Positions 51,108-59,595 of a DNA stretch of 64,000 bases are shown one piece after another. The first letter of the stretch is position 1. Each line of letters opens with the position of its first letter. This DNA comes from Geoglobus acetivorans. Its GTDB lineage: Archaea; Halobacteriota; Archaeoglobi; Archaeoglobales; Archaeoglobaceae. The notes below the pieces were generated by a model. That model had not been told where the DNA came from and did no database searches. It saw only the letters and a list, made by a program, of their open reading frames with translations. The stretch lies in the NCBI RefSeq assembly GCF_000789255.1, contig NZ_CP009552.1:620001-684000 (forward strand), in the 5' to 3' direction. A program made the position numbers and the translations under genes.

Positions 51108-52430
51108 ATGATGAAAAAACTGATATTAGTTCTGGTGTTGGTGGCAGCATTAGCACTCGGTTGTGCACAGGAGCAGAAGCCAGAAGCGACACCTACACCC
51201 ACACCCCAGGCTACACCCACTCCACAGGCCACCGCAACCCCGACACCCAAATTTGAAGGGAAAACGGAGGTTGTGATTGGAGTCATAGGTCCCATGTCTC
51301 TGCCTGAAGGAACTGCCGAGAAAAATGCAGCCCAGCTCGCAGTTGATGAGATAAACGCACAGGGTGGAATTCTCGGCCTTCCAGTAAGACTTGTCGTGGG
51401 AGACACGAAACTCAACCCGGATGCCGCAACTGCCGAATTCAGAAGGCTCGCCACACAGGAAAATGCAGACATGATCACGGGAGGGTTCAGCAGCGGAGTC
51501 ATGAGCGCAATGATGGAGGTCATGGCTGAAACAAAGACGATATTCCTCTCAGATGCTTCAAGTCCCGTACATCCGAAGATGGTTGCCGAAAACTACGACA
51601 AGTACAAGTACTGGTTCAGGGTGAGCCAGAACAACGGTTCAACTTTCGCACTGGATCTTGCAGCAATGATCGACTACCTGAGAAGCAAGGGTGTTGAGAT
51701 CAACAAGGTGTATATCATAAGAGATGAGCATGTCTGGACCGATCCCGTTGTTGCCGGTCTGACTCCTCTGCTTGAGGAAAGAGGTATAGAAATTGTTGGA
51801 GACCAGAAGGTTCCGAGAGGATTTACCGAATATGAGCAGATCCTTCTTGACGCTCAGGACAAGGGTGCAGATTTGATAATGCCGATACTCGCCATTTCCG
51901 GTACGGGAGATGTTCTCGCAAAGCAGTGGGCTGAACTGCAAATACCTGCCATTCTCGGCGGGCATGATCTCGCTGCAATAGATGCCCAGTTCTATGAGAA
52001 GACCGGTGGGGCTGCCAATTATGAAATATTCCTCGTTGATGGCGGTGTGCTGATAACCTCGCCACCAACCGAAATGGCGGCCAAGTTCATCGAGAATTAC
52101 AAGAAGAAGTACGGGCACTATCCTGAATCCCATCAGGCGTATGGAGCGTACGACGCAGTGTATCTCTACAAGATGGCGGTAGAAGCTGCATATAAGGCTG
52201 GAGAAAAGAATCCGTTTGATCCTGATGTTGTCGTCAAATACCTTGAGAAATACAAGCCCGGAAACCCTGCCAAGCTGACGAGGAACATTGCTTTCTACAG
52301 CAATCACGCCCTTGTCTGGGGCGATGAATATGTCAGAAACTTCATAGCCCAGTGGCAGGATGGAAAGCAGTACTATCTGTACCCATCGACCGTTGCGAAC
52401 GGAGACCTTAAGTTACCACCGTGGATTTGA
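51108..52430 (+). CDS. ABC importer substrate-binding lipoprotein (LivK-like)
   Basis: A 440-residue protein. The N-terminus MMKKLILVLVLVAALALGCA has a lipobox-like LGC, then a Thr/Pro linker (ATPTPTPQATPTPQATATPT), then a periplasmic-binding-protein domain starting EVVIGVIGPMSLPEGTAEKN. Type I folds of this kind bind amino acids, amides or aromatic acids. It is in the aromatic-catabolism region, so aromatic acids or branched-chain acids are likely. The second ATG at 51111 is also possible. Confidence 0.92.
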   Translation: MMKKLILVLVLVAALALGCAQEQKPEATPTPTPQATPTPQATATPTPKFEGKTEVVIGVIGPMSLPEGTAEKNAAQLAVDEINAQGGILGLPVRLVVGDTKLNPDAATAEFRRLATQENADMITGGFSSGVMSAMMEVMAETKTIFLSDASSPVHPKMVAENYDKYKYWFRVSQNNGSTFALDLAAMIDYLRSKGVEINKVYIIRDEHVWTDPVVAGLTPLLEERGIEIVGDQKVPRGFTEYEQILLDAQDKGADLIMPILAISGTGDVLAKQWAELQIPAILGGHDLAAIDAQFYEKTGGAANYEIFLVDGGVLITSPPTEMAAKFIENYKKKYGHYPESHQAYGAYDAVYLYKMAVEAAYKAGEKNPFDPDVVVKYLEKYKPGNPAKLTRNIAFYSNHALVWGDEYVRNFIAQWQDGKQYYLYPSTVANGDLKLPPWI

Positions 52431-52450
52431 ACTTAAAAAAGTTCCAGAAT

Positions 52451-52490
52451 TTGTAAACTTTGACCGAAATTTTTTTATTTTTTTGTAAAC
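52451..52490 (+). promoter_or_regulatory. Paired TTGTAAAC motifs before the LivH-like gene
   Basis: Two TTGTAAAC copies, at 52451-52458 and 52483-52490, flank an AT-rich run that would serve as the TATA region. The second ends 12 bases before the ATG at 52503. The same octamer precedes the SDR and Oah-like genes. Confidence 0.45.
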
Positions 52491-52502
52491 ACATTATCAA
52501 CC

Positions 52503-53360
52503 ATGATAGATATCCTGCTCAGGATTCTTGTCTATGGCGCTGTCGTAAGCGGAATATGGGCGCTCGTTGCTTCAGGTTTCTCACTCATTTTCGGTGTTTC
52601 GAGAATCCTGAATTTCGCTCACGGGACGTTTTTTGTTCTGTCGGCATACATTGGCATAAGCCTGTACAAATACGGGCTCGACCCATACATAGCATCGGTC
52701 GTGTCTGTATTCCTCGTGGGCATGATAGGGGTTGCGCTGTATTCGGGCATACTTGCCAGAATAAAGGAGCATGAGGTCATGATCATAATCGTAACTCTCG
52801 CGTTTGCCCTCCTTGTGGAGCAGATACTCATCCTCCTGTTCGGAGAACACGGTATTTCGTATCCCTCGCTTATCACCGGCGTTCTCAGGATAGGAAGCGT
52901 CCCCATCACCTACAAGAGGATTCTCGCGTTCTTCGTCGCAATCATCTGTCTTATCCTGCTCGAGGTGTTCATCAACAAGACAAGGACTGGAAAAAAGGTG
53001 TCAGCATCCTCACAGAATGTTGAGGGAGCGATGCTTGTGGGTATCAATGTGGACAGAATTTTCATGCTCACAATGTTCATATCCGCCGTGCTGGCGGGAA
53101 TTGGTGGCATACTCTACACCCAGGTTTTCGCAGCCACACCAATGGTGGCCATGAAATCCCTGATCTACGCTTTTGCGATAGTCATCCTCGGCGGGCTTGG
53201 AAGTGTGAGGGGCAGCATAGTTGCGGCGTTCATTGTCGGTTATGTTATTACAATCGTGATAACCTTCTTCGGGGCAAGGTGGTCTGAGTTTGTGACGCTC
53301 CTCCTGATAATTGCCATCCTTATTTTCAGACCTACCGGACTTTTCGGGGTGGAAGAATGA
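52503..53360 (+). CDS. ABC transporter permease (LivH-like)
   Basis: A 285-residue membrane permease with about eight hydrophobic segments and the LivH pattern SGFSLIFGVSRILNFAHGTF near the N-terminus and AFAIVILGGLGSVRGSIVAA near the C-terminus, the latter contacting the ATPase. It overlaps the next permease by four bases. Confidence 0.93.
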   Translation: MIDILLRILVYGAVVSGIWALVASGFSLIFGVSRILNFAHGTFFVLSAYIGISLYKYGLDPYIASVVSVFLVGMIGVALYSGILARIKEHEVMIIIVTLAFALLVEQILILLFGEHGISYPSLITGVLRIGSVPITYKRILAFFVAIICLILLEVFINKTRTGKKVSASSQNVEGAMLVGINVDRIFMLTMFISAVLAGIGGILYTQVFAATPMVAMKSLIYAFAIVILGGLGSVRGSIVAAFIVGYVITIVITFFGARWSEFVTLLLIIAILIFRPTGLFGVEE

Positions 53361-54382
53361 TGGTATCTAAGCTACCGGAAATGGATATGAGACAGATAAT
53401 CGCATGGACGATATTCTTAATAGCGGGTCTTGCAATCCCGTTTGCTGTTTCAGAGGCGTTTCTGTACCTGCTGGGGCTCACCATGATTTTTCTGATCCTG
53501 ACGATAAGCTGGGACATAATTGTGGGCTACACGGGTCAGGTCAATCTCGGCCACACGGTTTTTGTCGGTCTCGGGGCATACACCGCTGCTCTGCTGCAGG
53601 TCCCGTCCAGATTTTCCGGCTCGGTGGATTTTCTGGCAAACATGTCTCCCGTGCCGGTACCCGTATCGATCCTTATGGGAGGAATAGTTGCGGCACTTTT
53701 CGGACTTGGCATAGGCATCATTACGCTGAGGCTGAAAGGCTACTACTTCTCACTCGTTACCGCCATACTGCCCCTCGTGTTCATGCAGTCGGTGTATGTC
53801 TTCTCCAACATATTCGGCGGTGAGGAGGGATTTTCCATAGGCCTCGAGAGGAGCCTTTCAGAATCACCCCTGCTCAGATACTACTTCGCCTTCGCCGTGT
53901 TCATGATCTCCTTCATACTCATCTGGCTGCTTGTCAACAGCGAGATAGGCCTAAAATTCAGGGCAGTCAGAGATGACGAGGTACTCGCAGAGGCTCTTGG
54001 AATAAACGTTGTCAAATACAAGATTCTCGCATTCGTTACAAGCTCATTCTTCGCAGGAATAGGTGGTGCCACCCTCGTCCACTACAGAATAACGATCGGG
54101 CCCGATGTTTACGATATCCCGCTCATGCTGCTGATAATACTGTCGGCCGTTATAGGCGGGCTTGGAACACTCTACGGCCCCGTTTTTGGTGGGTTTGCGA
54201 TATACCTCCTCAAGAACTGGTGGCTGAAAGGTGCTGTCCAGGCTTTTCCGGCATGGCTCCCTGTAAACGATGAGGTTCTGCTGTACATACTCCTGATAGT
54301 CGTGGCTGTGATTGCACCGGAAGGGTTATGGAGCAAGATAAAGAGGTTCACGGTAAAGAAAGAAGAAGCACTTCCGGAATGA
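53357..54382 (+). CDS. ABC transporter permease (LivM-like)
   Basis: A 341-residue permease with LivM features: LTISWDIIVGYTGQVNLGHT near residue 60, GINVVKYKILAFVTSSFFAG, and LMLLIILSAVIGGLGTLYGP for ATPase contact. It completes the five-part importer: binding protein, two permeases, two ATPases. The message probably ends in the hairpin at 54374-54400. Confidence 0.93.
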   Translation: MMVSKLPEMDMRQIIAWTIFLIAGLAIPFAVSEAFLYLLGLTMIFLILTISWDIIVGYTGQVNLGHTVFVGLGAYTAALLQVPSRFSGSVDFLANMSPVPVPVSILMGGIVAALFGLGIGIITLRLKGYYFSLVTAILPLVFMQSVYVFSNIFGGEEGFSIGLERSLSESPLLRYYFAFAVFMISFILIWLLVNSEIGLKFRAVRDDEVLAEALGINVVKYKILAFVTSSFFAGIGGATLVHYRITIGPDVYDIPLMLLIILSAVIGGLGTLYGPVFGGFAIYLLKNWWLKGAVQAFPAWLPVNDEVLLYILLIVVAVIAPEGLWSKIKRFTVKKEEALPE

Positions 54383-54400
54383 CTCCTTTCCGGATTTTTT
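54374..54400 (+). terminator. Hairpin terminator after the LivM-like gene
   Basis: Arms CCGGAA (54374-54379) and TTCCGG (54388-54393) with an 8-base loop, followed by ATTTTTT. The left arm overlaps the stop region of the permease gene. The rest of the gap (54401-54610) is AT-rich with no gene and includes ATGTAAAC at 54562-54569, close to the shared motif. Confidence 0.55.
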
Positions 54401-54610
54401 ATCATTGTTACATTGTTTGACAATTACTGTCATAATCTTAACTTTGGTTTATTGTTACCCTTCAATACTTTACAGATTAAACAGAATTACAGCAGAGTGA
54501 AACAGTAAAAAACATTTTAATCGCTCATTGAACGATAAAGATCAGCTTATGGCTCTGACACATGTAAACCGATAGAAAAAGTTATTAAGGAATTAATGTA
54601 AAAATAAATC

Positions 54611-56275
54611 ATGAACGATCAGATCTGGAAAAAGTGGTATCCATACATAGGATGGCCGGAGGACATTGAAGAACCGGACACCACTCCTCCACATGCGCTT
54701 GAAAGCGTTTCAGAGGAATTCAGAGACAAGGATGCCATCATATATTACGGGAACAGGATCAAGTATGGTGAGTTTTTTGACCATGTCTGCAGGTTTGCAG
54801 GCGGATTGAGTGAGTATCTGGAACGAGGAGACAGAATTTCATTTTTCATGCCGAACTGTCCCCAGTTCAACATAGGGTACTTCGGTGCAATAAGCAACGG
54901 AATGATAGCTGTCCACACGAACGTGATGTACACTGAAAGAGAGCTTGAATACCAGCTCAATCACTCAGGAGCCAGAGCCATAGTAACCCTCGACATCCTT
55001 TACGATAGAGTCAGAGCTGTTCTCGACAGAACCGGGCTCGAGTACGTGATCCTGACAAGTCTGAGAGATTTCATATCTCCATCAGCAAGAAGGTTTATCC
55101 CGATGCTCCACGAACAGGAGATCAGGGAAAAGGAGAACGTTCTCTACTTCAACGATCTGCTCAAACACTCTCCAAAGAGGCCTGAAAAGGACCTAAAACC
55201 CGAGGATGTTGCCTCACTGACATACACGGGCGGGACAACCGGGAGAGCGAAGGGTGCAGTTTACACACACCGCAACCTGATGATCGATGCAAAGATATTC
55301 TCTGCCTGTTTGGACATAAGAAGGGGTGAAGACGTTTTTTCCGGACTGATGCCGATGTTTCACGGAAACGGGATATGGACATCCAACATGAACGTCTTCA
55401 TGAATGGCGGCACCGTTGTTCTGTTCCCCTACTTCGACGCCGGAGAATTCATCAGTGCAATTGAAACCTACGGCATAACCCAGATTCACTGCGTGCCGAC
55501 CCATCTTGTCGCCATTGTGAACCATCCATACTCGAAGACCGCAGACTTCTCGTCTGTAAGGGTTATAAGCGTTGGTTCTGCTCCCGTACCAGTTGAGCTT
55601 CTGAAGGAGGTCAAGGCGCTCATGCCAAACGCAACCGTGATAGAGCAGTGGGGGCTGACCGAGGCTGCAATAATAGGCACGAGCAACCCCGTTCACGGTG
55701 TAATAAAGGTGGGCAGTGCGGGACTGCCAGTTCCAACTGTCGAGATGAGAATAATGGACCCCGGCACTGACAACCCGCTCCCACCCGGTGAAGAAAACAT
55801 TGGCGAGATTGTTCTCAGGAGCAAGAAAATAATCAGGGAGTACTGGAATGATCCCGAAAAAACGAGGGAGGCCATAAAGGACGGCTGGCTCTACACAGGC
55901 GATATGGGCTACATGGACGAGGACGGTTACATATACATAGTGGACAGGAAGAAGGACATGATAATCGCCGGAGGGTTCAACATCTATCCGTCAGAGGTTG
56001 AAGAGGTTCTCTACATGCACCCAAAGGTCAAGGAGTGTGCCGTTATCGGAGTGCCTGACAAGTACAGGGGTGAGACTGTAAAGGCATTCATTGTTCTCAA
56101 GGAAGGCGAAACCGCAACAGAGGAGGAAATCGTGGAATTTGCAAGAAAGCACCTGGCAAGCTACAAGGTTCCGAGAATCATAGAATTCAGAGACGAACTT
56201 CCAAAGTCTCCGGTGGGCAAGATCCTCAGGAGAATCCTGAGAGAGGAAGAGAGAAAGAAATTCGAGGGTAGCTGA
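54611..56275 (+). CDS. AMP-forming acyl/aryl-CoA ligase
   Basis: A 554-residue ligase. The P-loop is LTYTGGTTGRAKGAVYTHRN, the A8 hinge region YTGDMGYMDEDGYIYIVDRK with AGGFNIYPSEVEEVLYMHP, and the catalytic lysine is in PKSPVGKILRR. It converts an acid to its CoA thioester through an adenylate. It heads the ring-reductase operon (14 bases before the next gene), so an aromatic acid such as benzoate is the best guess. Medium-chain fatty acids are the alternative. Confidence 0.92.
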   Translation: MNDQIWKKWYPYIGWPEDIEEPDTTPPHALESVSEEFRDKDAIIYYGNRIKYGEFFDHVCRFAGGLSEYLERGDRISFFMPNCPQFNIGYFGAISNGMIAVHTNVMYTERELEYQLNHSGARAIVTLDILYDRVRAVLDRTGLEYVILTSLRDFISPSARRFIPMLHEQEIREKENVLYFNDLLKHSPKRPEKDLKPEDVASLTYTGGTTGRAKGAVYTHRNLMIDAKIFSACLDIRRGEDVFSGLMPMFHGNGIWTSNMNVFMNGGTVVLFPYFDAGEFISAIETYGITQIHCVPTHLVAIVNHPYSKTADFSSVRVISVGSAPVPVELLKEVKALMPNATVIEQWGLTEAAIIGTSNPVHGVIKVGSAGLPVPTVEMRIMDPGTDNPLPPGEENIGEIVLRSKKIIREYWNDPEKTREAIKDGWLYTGDMGYMDEDGYIYIVDRKKDMIIAGGFNIYPSEVEEVLYMHPKVKECAVIGVPDKYRGETVKAFIVLKEGETATEEEIVEFARKHLASYKVPRIIEFRDELPKSPVGKILRRILREEERKKFEGS

Positions 56276-56288
56276 ACCGGTGATATCG

Positions 56289-57410
56289 TTGAGCGACAGC
56301 GTTGACGAACTGTTCGCCCGGATGAAAAACGCCGTCGATAACAGGGCGAAAATAAAGGAGTACAGAGAAAAGGGAATGAAGGTGATAGGAACGCTCTGCA
56401 ATAATGTCCCGGAAGAAATAATCCACTCAGCCAAAGCCGTACCGGTGAGAGTATTCGGAAACTACGGAAGCACACCCAATGCCAGCTCCGTCATGCCCCA
56501 GTGGACGTGCTATTACGCAAGAAACGTTATGGAGGCTGGACTGAGGGGTGAAACTGACTATCTGGACGGGATTGCAAGCACAACTTCCGACGACACCAAA
56601 ATACATCTTTTCTCGCTCTACCGTTTTTACTTAAAACCGGAGTTCTCCTACATGGTTCAGTATCCGTTCAGCAGAGATGAGAAATCGAGAAAATTCTTCA
56701 TCAAAGAGCTTGAACGGTTTTCGAGTTTTCTTTCAAAGTTTACGGGTTCCGAGACAGATGCTGCAACACTGAAAAAGTCCATAGAGGTGTATAACGCCTT
56801 TAGAAAGATTTGCATGAAACTGGAGAGGTTGAGGAGCGAGGATGAAGTAAAGATAAGCGCTTCGGAGTGGATGCTGATCATGCTGTCATCCATGCACATG
56901 CTTAAGGAGGATTTCAACAGAATTGCAGAAGAGCTTTACAGACTTCTTTCTGAAAGAGAGGGAAACGGTGACTACATCCTGAGGGTTCACGTTTCCGGTA
57001 CGGACTTTTACAGCTCCGAGCTTCTGGAAATTCTTGAAAACCACGGAATTGCCGTGGTCTCTGACGACTTCTGCACCTCCACGGGATACCACCACGGAAT
57101 CATAAACAGAGCAAATCTTGAGGGGATTGCAGACAGATACCTCCAGTCAACTGCATGCGTGATGACCTCGGCATCCAACGAGCTTTCAGTGCATGAAAGG
57201 GCAAAATTCATCAGAGACAGGATAAAGGCCAGCAGGGCTGAAGCTGTAATCGTTTTCAAAGACAGGGGCTGTGAGGTTTGCGGACATCAGTGTCCGGCCA
57301 TTATCGACGAGCTCGACCTGCCGGTTTTAACGATAGACCTTGACTTTCCGCTTTCGAAGGCCCAAATTGAGGGCAGGATTGAGGCGTTTGTTGAATCCCA
57401 CGGGAGATGA
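56289..57410 (+). CDS. Benzoyl-CoA reductase / 2-hydroxyacyl-CoA dehydratase subunit (BcrC/HgdB-like)
   Basis: A 373-residue subunit from the TTG at 56289, which follows GGTGATATCG. A GTG at 56280 is an alternative. It has the HgdB/BcrC pattern GTLCNNVPEEIIHSAKAVPV (Cys37), the QWTCYYARNVMEAG Cys74, VSDDFCTSTGYHHG, and a cysteine-rich GCEVCGHQCPAIIDELDLPV near the C-terminus. These cysteines suit a [4Fe-4S] site. It forms the catalytic half with the following gene. The neighbouring CoA ligase and Oah-like hydrolase favour a ring reductase over an amino-acid-type dehydratase, but this is not certain. Confidence 0.87.
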   Translation: MSDSVDELFARMKNAVDNRAKIKEYREKGMKVIGTLCNNVPEEIIHSAKAVPVRVFGNYGSTPNASSVMPQWTCYYARNVMEAGLRGETDYLDGIASTTSDDTKIHLFSLYRFYLKPEFSYMVQYPFSRDEKSRKFFIKELERFSSFLSKFTGSETDAATLKKSIEVYNAFRKICMKLERLRSEDEVKISASEWMLIMLSSMHMLKEDFNRIAEELYRLLSEREGNGDYILRVHVSGTDFYSSELLEILENHGIAVVSDDFCTSTGYHHGIINRANLEGIADRYLQSTACVMTSASNELSVHERAKFIRDRIKASRAEAVIVFKDRGCEVCGHQCPAIIDELDLPVLTIDLDFPLSKAQIEGRIEAFVESHGR

Positions 57411-58642
57411 TGTTTATGGCATATTGGAATCCCATCGGTTATAAAACCCTTTACAGGGAGCTTTTCAGGAAGCATCTCGAAAGGCAGAGCAGGCTGGCAG
57501 AGAAGAACAGACCTGTGGGGTGGTTCTTCTCCTTCCATCCTTCAGAGCTCATATACGTTTTCGACGTAATTCCAGCATTCCCCGAACAGTACTCAGCATA
57601 CTGTGCCGCCAGAGGCAGCTCATCAGACCTGATAGACTCGGCAATATCTCATGGATACAGCCACTTCATATGCGACTACTTCAAGACGACCCTCGGCATG
57701 ATTCTCGAGCCGGAAAAGGCGACAAAACCCCTGATGCCGAGACCGGACTTCATTGTGGGGACAAGGGCTTTATGTGTAGCGCACCACGAGATGGCAGACG
57801 TTTTTGCAAGGTATTACGGCGTGCCGAGGTACGTGATCAACTACCCGTACTGGACGTCAGATTCCCTGAAAAACCTCGACGAGGTCACAAAGGAGGCAGA
57901 ATGGGCCGAGGAACTTTACGTGGAATACACGATCGACAGGCTAAAGGATCTCATGAGCTTCATGGAGTCAGTTGCGGGCCCTTATGATGAGGACAAGTTC
58001 AGAGAGGTTTTTGCAATTTCGGAGAAAACATCCCAACTGCTCATCGATACACTGGACCTGATGATGTCCACACCCACTCCAGCGAGTCAGAGAGAGCTTG
58101 GAGACTTCGTTTTCATTGCGTTTTTCGTTCTCGGAAGCGATTATGCTTATGAGTTCATGAAGAAGGCTCACGAAATGATGAAAGAAAGGGTGAAAAAACG
58201 TGAAGGAGTCTCGGACGAGAAACACAGACTTTTAACTTTCGGAATAATGCCCTGGCACACACTCTCGCTGTACGAATACTGTGAGAGAAATGGCGCCAAT
58301 TTCCCGGTAAACCTGTACGTGAACGCATCCGTCCACAGAGTCGATGCTTCAAAACCCCTTGAGAGCATGGTGAGAAGGTCGATGCACGTAACCAACTCGG
58401 GCTACGAGATGCTCGACAGCGTTGTGAGGACAGCTAAGAAAGCAGACATTGACGGTGCGCTCCTCCTGGAAAACACGGGATGCAGGATAACGTCCATGAT
58501 CGTCAGACCTCTTGCAAAGGTTCTGCAGGAAGAACTCGGCATAAGCAGTCTCATCCTCGAGGCCCCCCAGTGCGATCCAAGGCTGATGCCACTCGAAAGG
58601 GCCAAAAACCTTATTGATGCCTATCTTGAGTCAATATCGTAG
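57407..58642 (+). CDS. Benzoyl-CoA reductase / 2-hydroxyacyl-CoA dehydratase subunit (BcrB/HgdA-like)
   Basis: A 411-residue subunit overlapping the previous gene by four bases. It has the BcrB/HgdA pattern VGWFFSFHPSELIYVFDVIP with EQYSAYCAARGSSSDL, then YSHFICDYFKTTLG (Cys), TRALCVAHHEMADVFARYYG, and late LLENTGCRITSMIVRPLAKV with APQCDPRLMPLERAKNLID. An ATG at 57416 is possible. It should bind the substrate CoA ester with its partner and receive electrons from the ATPase subunit that follows. Confidence 0.88.
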   Translation: MMFMAYWNPIGYKTLYRELFRKHLERQSRLAEKNRPVGWFFSFHPSELIYVFDVIPAFPEQYSAYCAARGSSSDLIDSAISHGYSHFICDYFKTTLGMILEPEKATKPLMPRPDFIVGTRALCVAHHEMADVFARYYGVPRYVINYPYWTSDSLKNLDEVTKEAEWAEELYVEYTIDRLKDLMSFMESVAGPYDEDKFREVFAISEKTSQLLIDTLDLMMSTPTPASQRELGDFVFIAFFVLGSDYAYEFMKKAHEMMKERVKKREGVSDEKHRLLTFGIMPWHTLSLYEYCERNGANFPVNLYVNASVHRVDASKPLESMVRRSMHVTNSGYEMLDSVVRTAKKADIDGALLLENTGCRITSMIVRPLAKVLQEELGISSLILEAPQCDPRLMPLERAKNLIDAYLESIS

Positions 58643-58653
58643 TCACACAGGTG

Positions 58654-59454
58654 ATGGCTCTGTACTTTGCCGGAATAGACATTGGATCGCTGGCAATCAA
58701 GGTTTGCGTTGTCGATGGGGATGGAAATATTGCGGCATATCACATTGCAAAAACAGAGGCGAAGCTATCAGAAAGCGGCAAAAGAGCATACCTCGACTGT
58801 CTCAGAAAGGCGGGGCTTGATGAAGGAGACGTGCTGTTCAGGGTCGCTACAGGATACGGCAGGAACCTGGCATCCCAGCACTTTGCAGATGAAAAGGTTA
58901 CGGAGATAACCTGCCACGCAACGGGTGCAAAAAAGATTTTCGACAGTGTGAGGACTGTAATCGACATAGGAGGTCAGGACAGCAAGGTAATCGGGCTGTC
59001 AGGAGAGGGAAAGGTCGTCAGGTTCACGATGAACGACAAGTGTGCTGCCGGGACAGGAAAGTTTCTCGAGGTGATGGCGGAAAGGCTGGGGGTGTCTCTG
59101 AACGAGATGAGCGAGATGCACTTCAGAAGCAGAAAAAAGATCACCATAACCAGCGTGTGCACGGTTTTTGCCGAAAGTGAGGTGATATCGCTGCTCGCAC
59201 AGGGAGAAGAGGCCGAGGACATTGTGGCAGGACTTCATGAGTCCATAGCCAAGAGGATATACGGCCTCGTAAAGCAGGTTGGTATTGTCGAGGATGTTGT
59301 GATGACCGGTGGTGTGGCAAAGAACAGGGGTGTCGTGAGTGCAATAGAGCAGGAGCTGGGCGTGAGAGTACTCGTGCCAGAAGAACCCCAGGTAGTGGGA
59401 GCCTACGGGGCCGCACTGATTGCACGGGACAAATTCAAAAAGTTTAAAAAATAA
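58654..59454 (+). CDS. ATPase activator subunit (BcrD/HgdC-like)
   Basis: A 266-residue acetate-kinase-fold ATPase. Motifs are FAGIDIGSLAIKVCVV (phosphate loop), VIDIGGQDSKVIGLSGEGK, NDKCAAGTGKFLEVMAERLG and TSVCTVFAESEVISLLAQGE. The two cysteines, NDKC and SVC, bridge one [4Fe-4S] cluster between two subunits. It couples ATP hydrolysis to low-potential electron transfer to the catalytic pair. Known class I benzoyl-CoA reductases have two unequal ATPase subunits (A and D), and here only one is encoded, so a homodimer as in HgdC is expected. Confidence 0.93.
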   Translation: MALYFAGIDIGSLAIKVCVVDGDGNIAAYHIAKTEAKLSESGKRAYLDCLRKAGLDEGDVLFRVATGYGRNLASQHFADEKVTEITCHATGAKKIFDSVRTVIDIGGQDSKVIGLSGEGKVVRFTMNDKCAAGTGKFLEVMAERLGVSLNEMSEMHFRSRKKITITSVCTVFAESEVISLLAQGEEAEDIVAGLHESIAKRIYGLVKQVGIVEDVVMTGGVAKNRGVVSAIEQELGVRVLVPEEPQVVGAYGAALIARDKFKKFKK

Positions 59455-59525
59455 AGAACTCATTAATAAAAATCGGTAAAAACGCCGCCGGTAACATTTT
59501 CAAGATTTTGAATCTGCTTTTATTA

Positions 59526-59578
59526 CTTTGTAAACTTTTCTCAACTCAATATCGTAATTCGTAAAATTTATATTTAAG
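59526..59578 (+). promoter_or_regulatory. Promoter of the Oah-like gene with shared motifs
   Basis: TTGTAAAC at 59528-59535 and TAATTCGTAAAAT at 59555-59567 are followed by a TATA box (AATTTATATTTAAG, about 59564-59577) some 25 bases before the ATG at 59596, so the transcript may be leaderless. The second motif overlaps the TATA box. Confidence 0.5.
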
Positions 59579-59595
59579 TAATACCAGTATTTATC

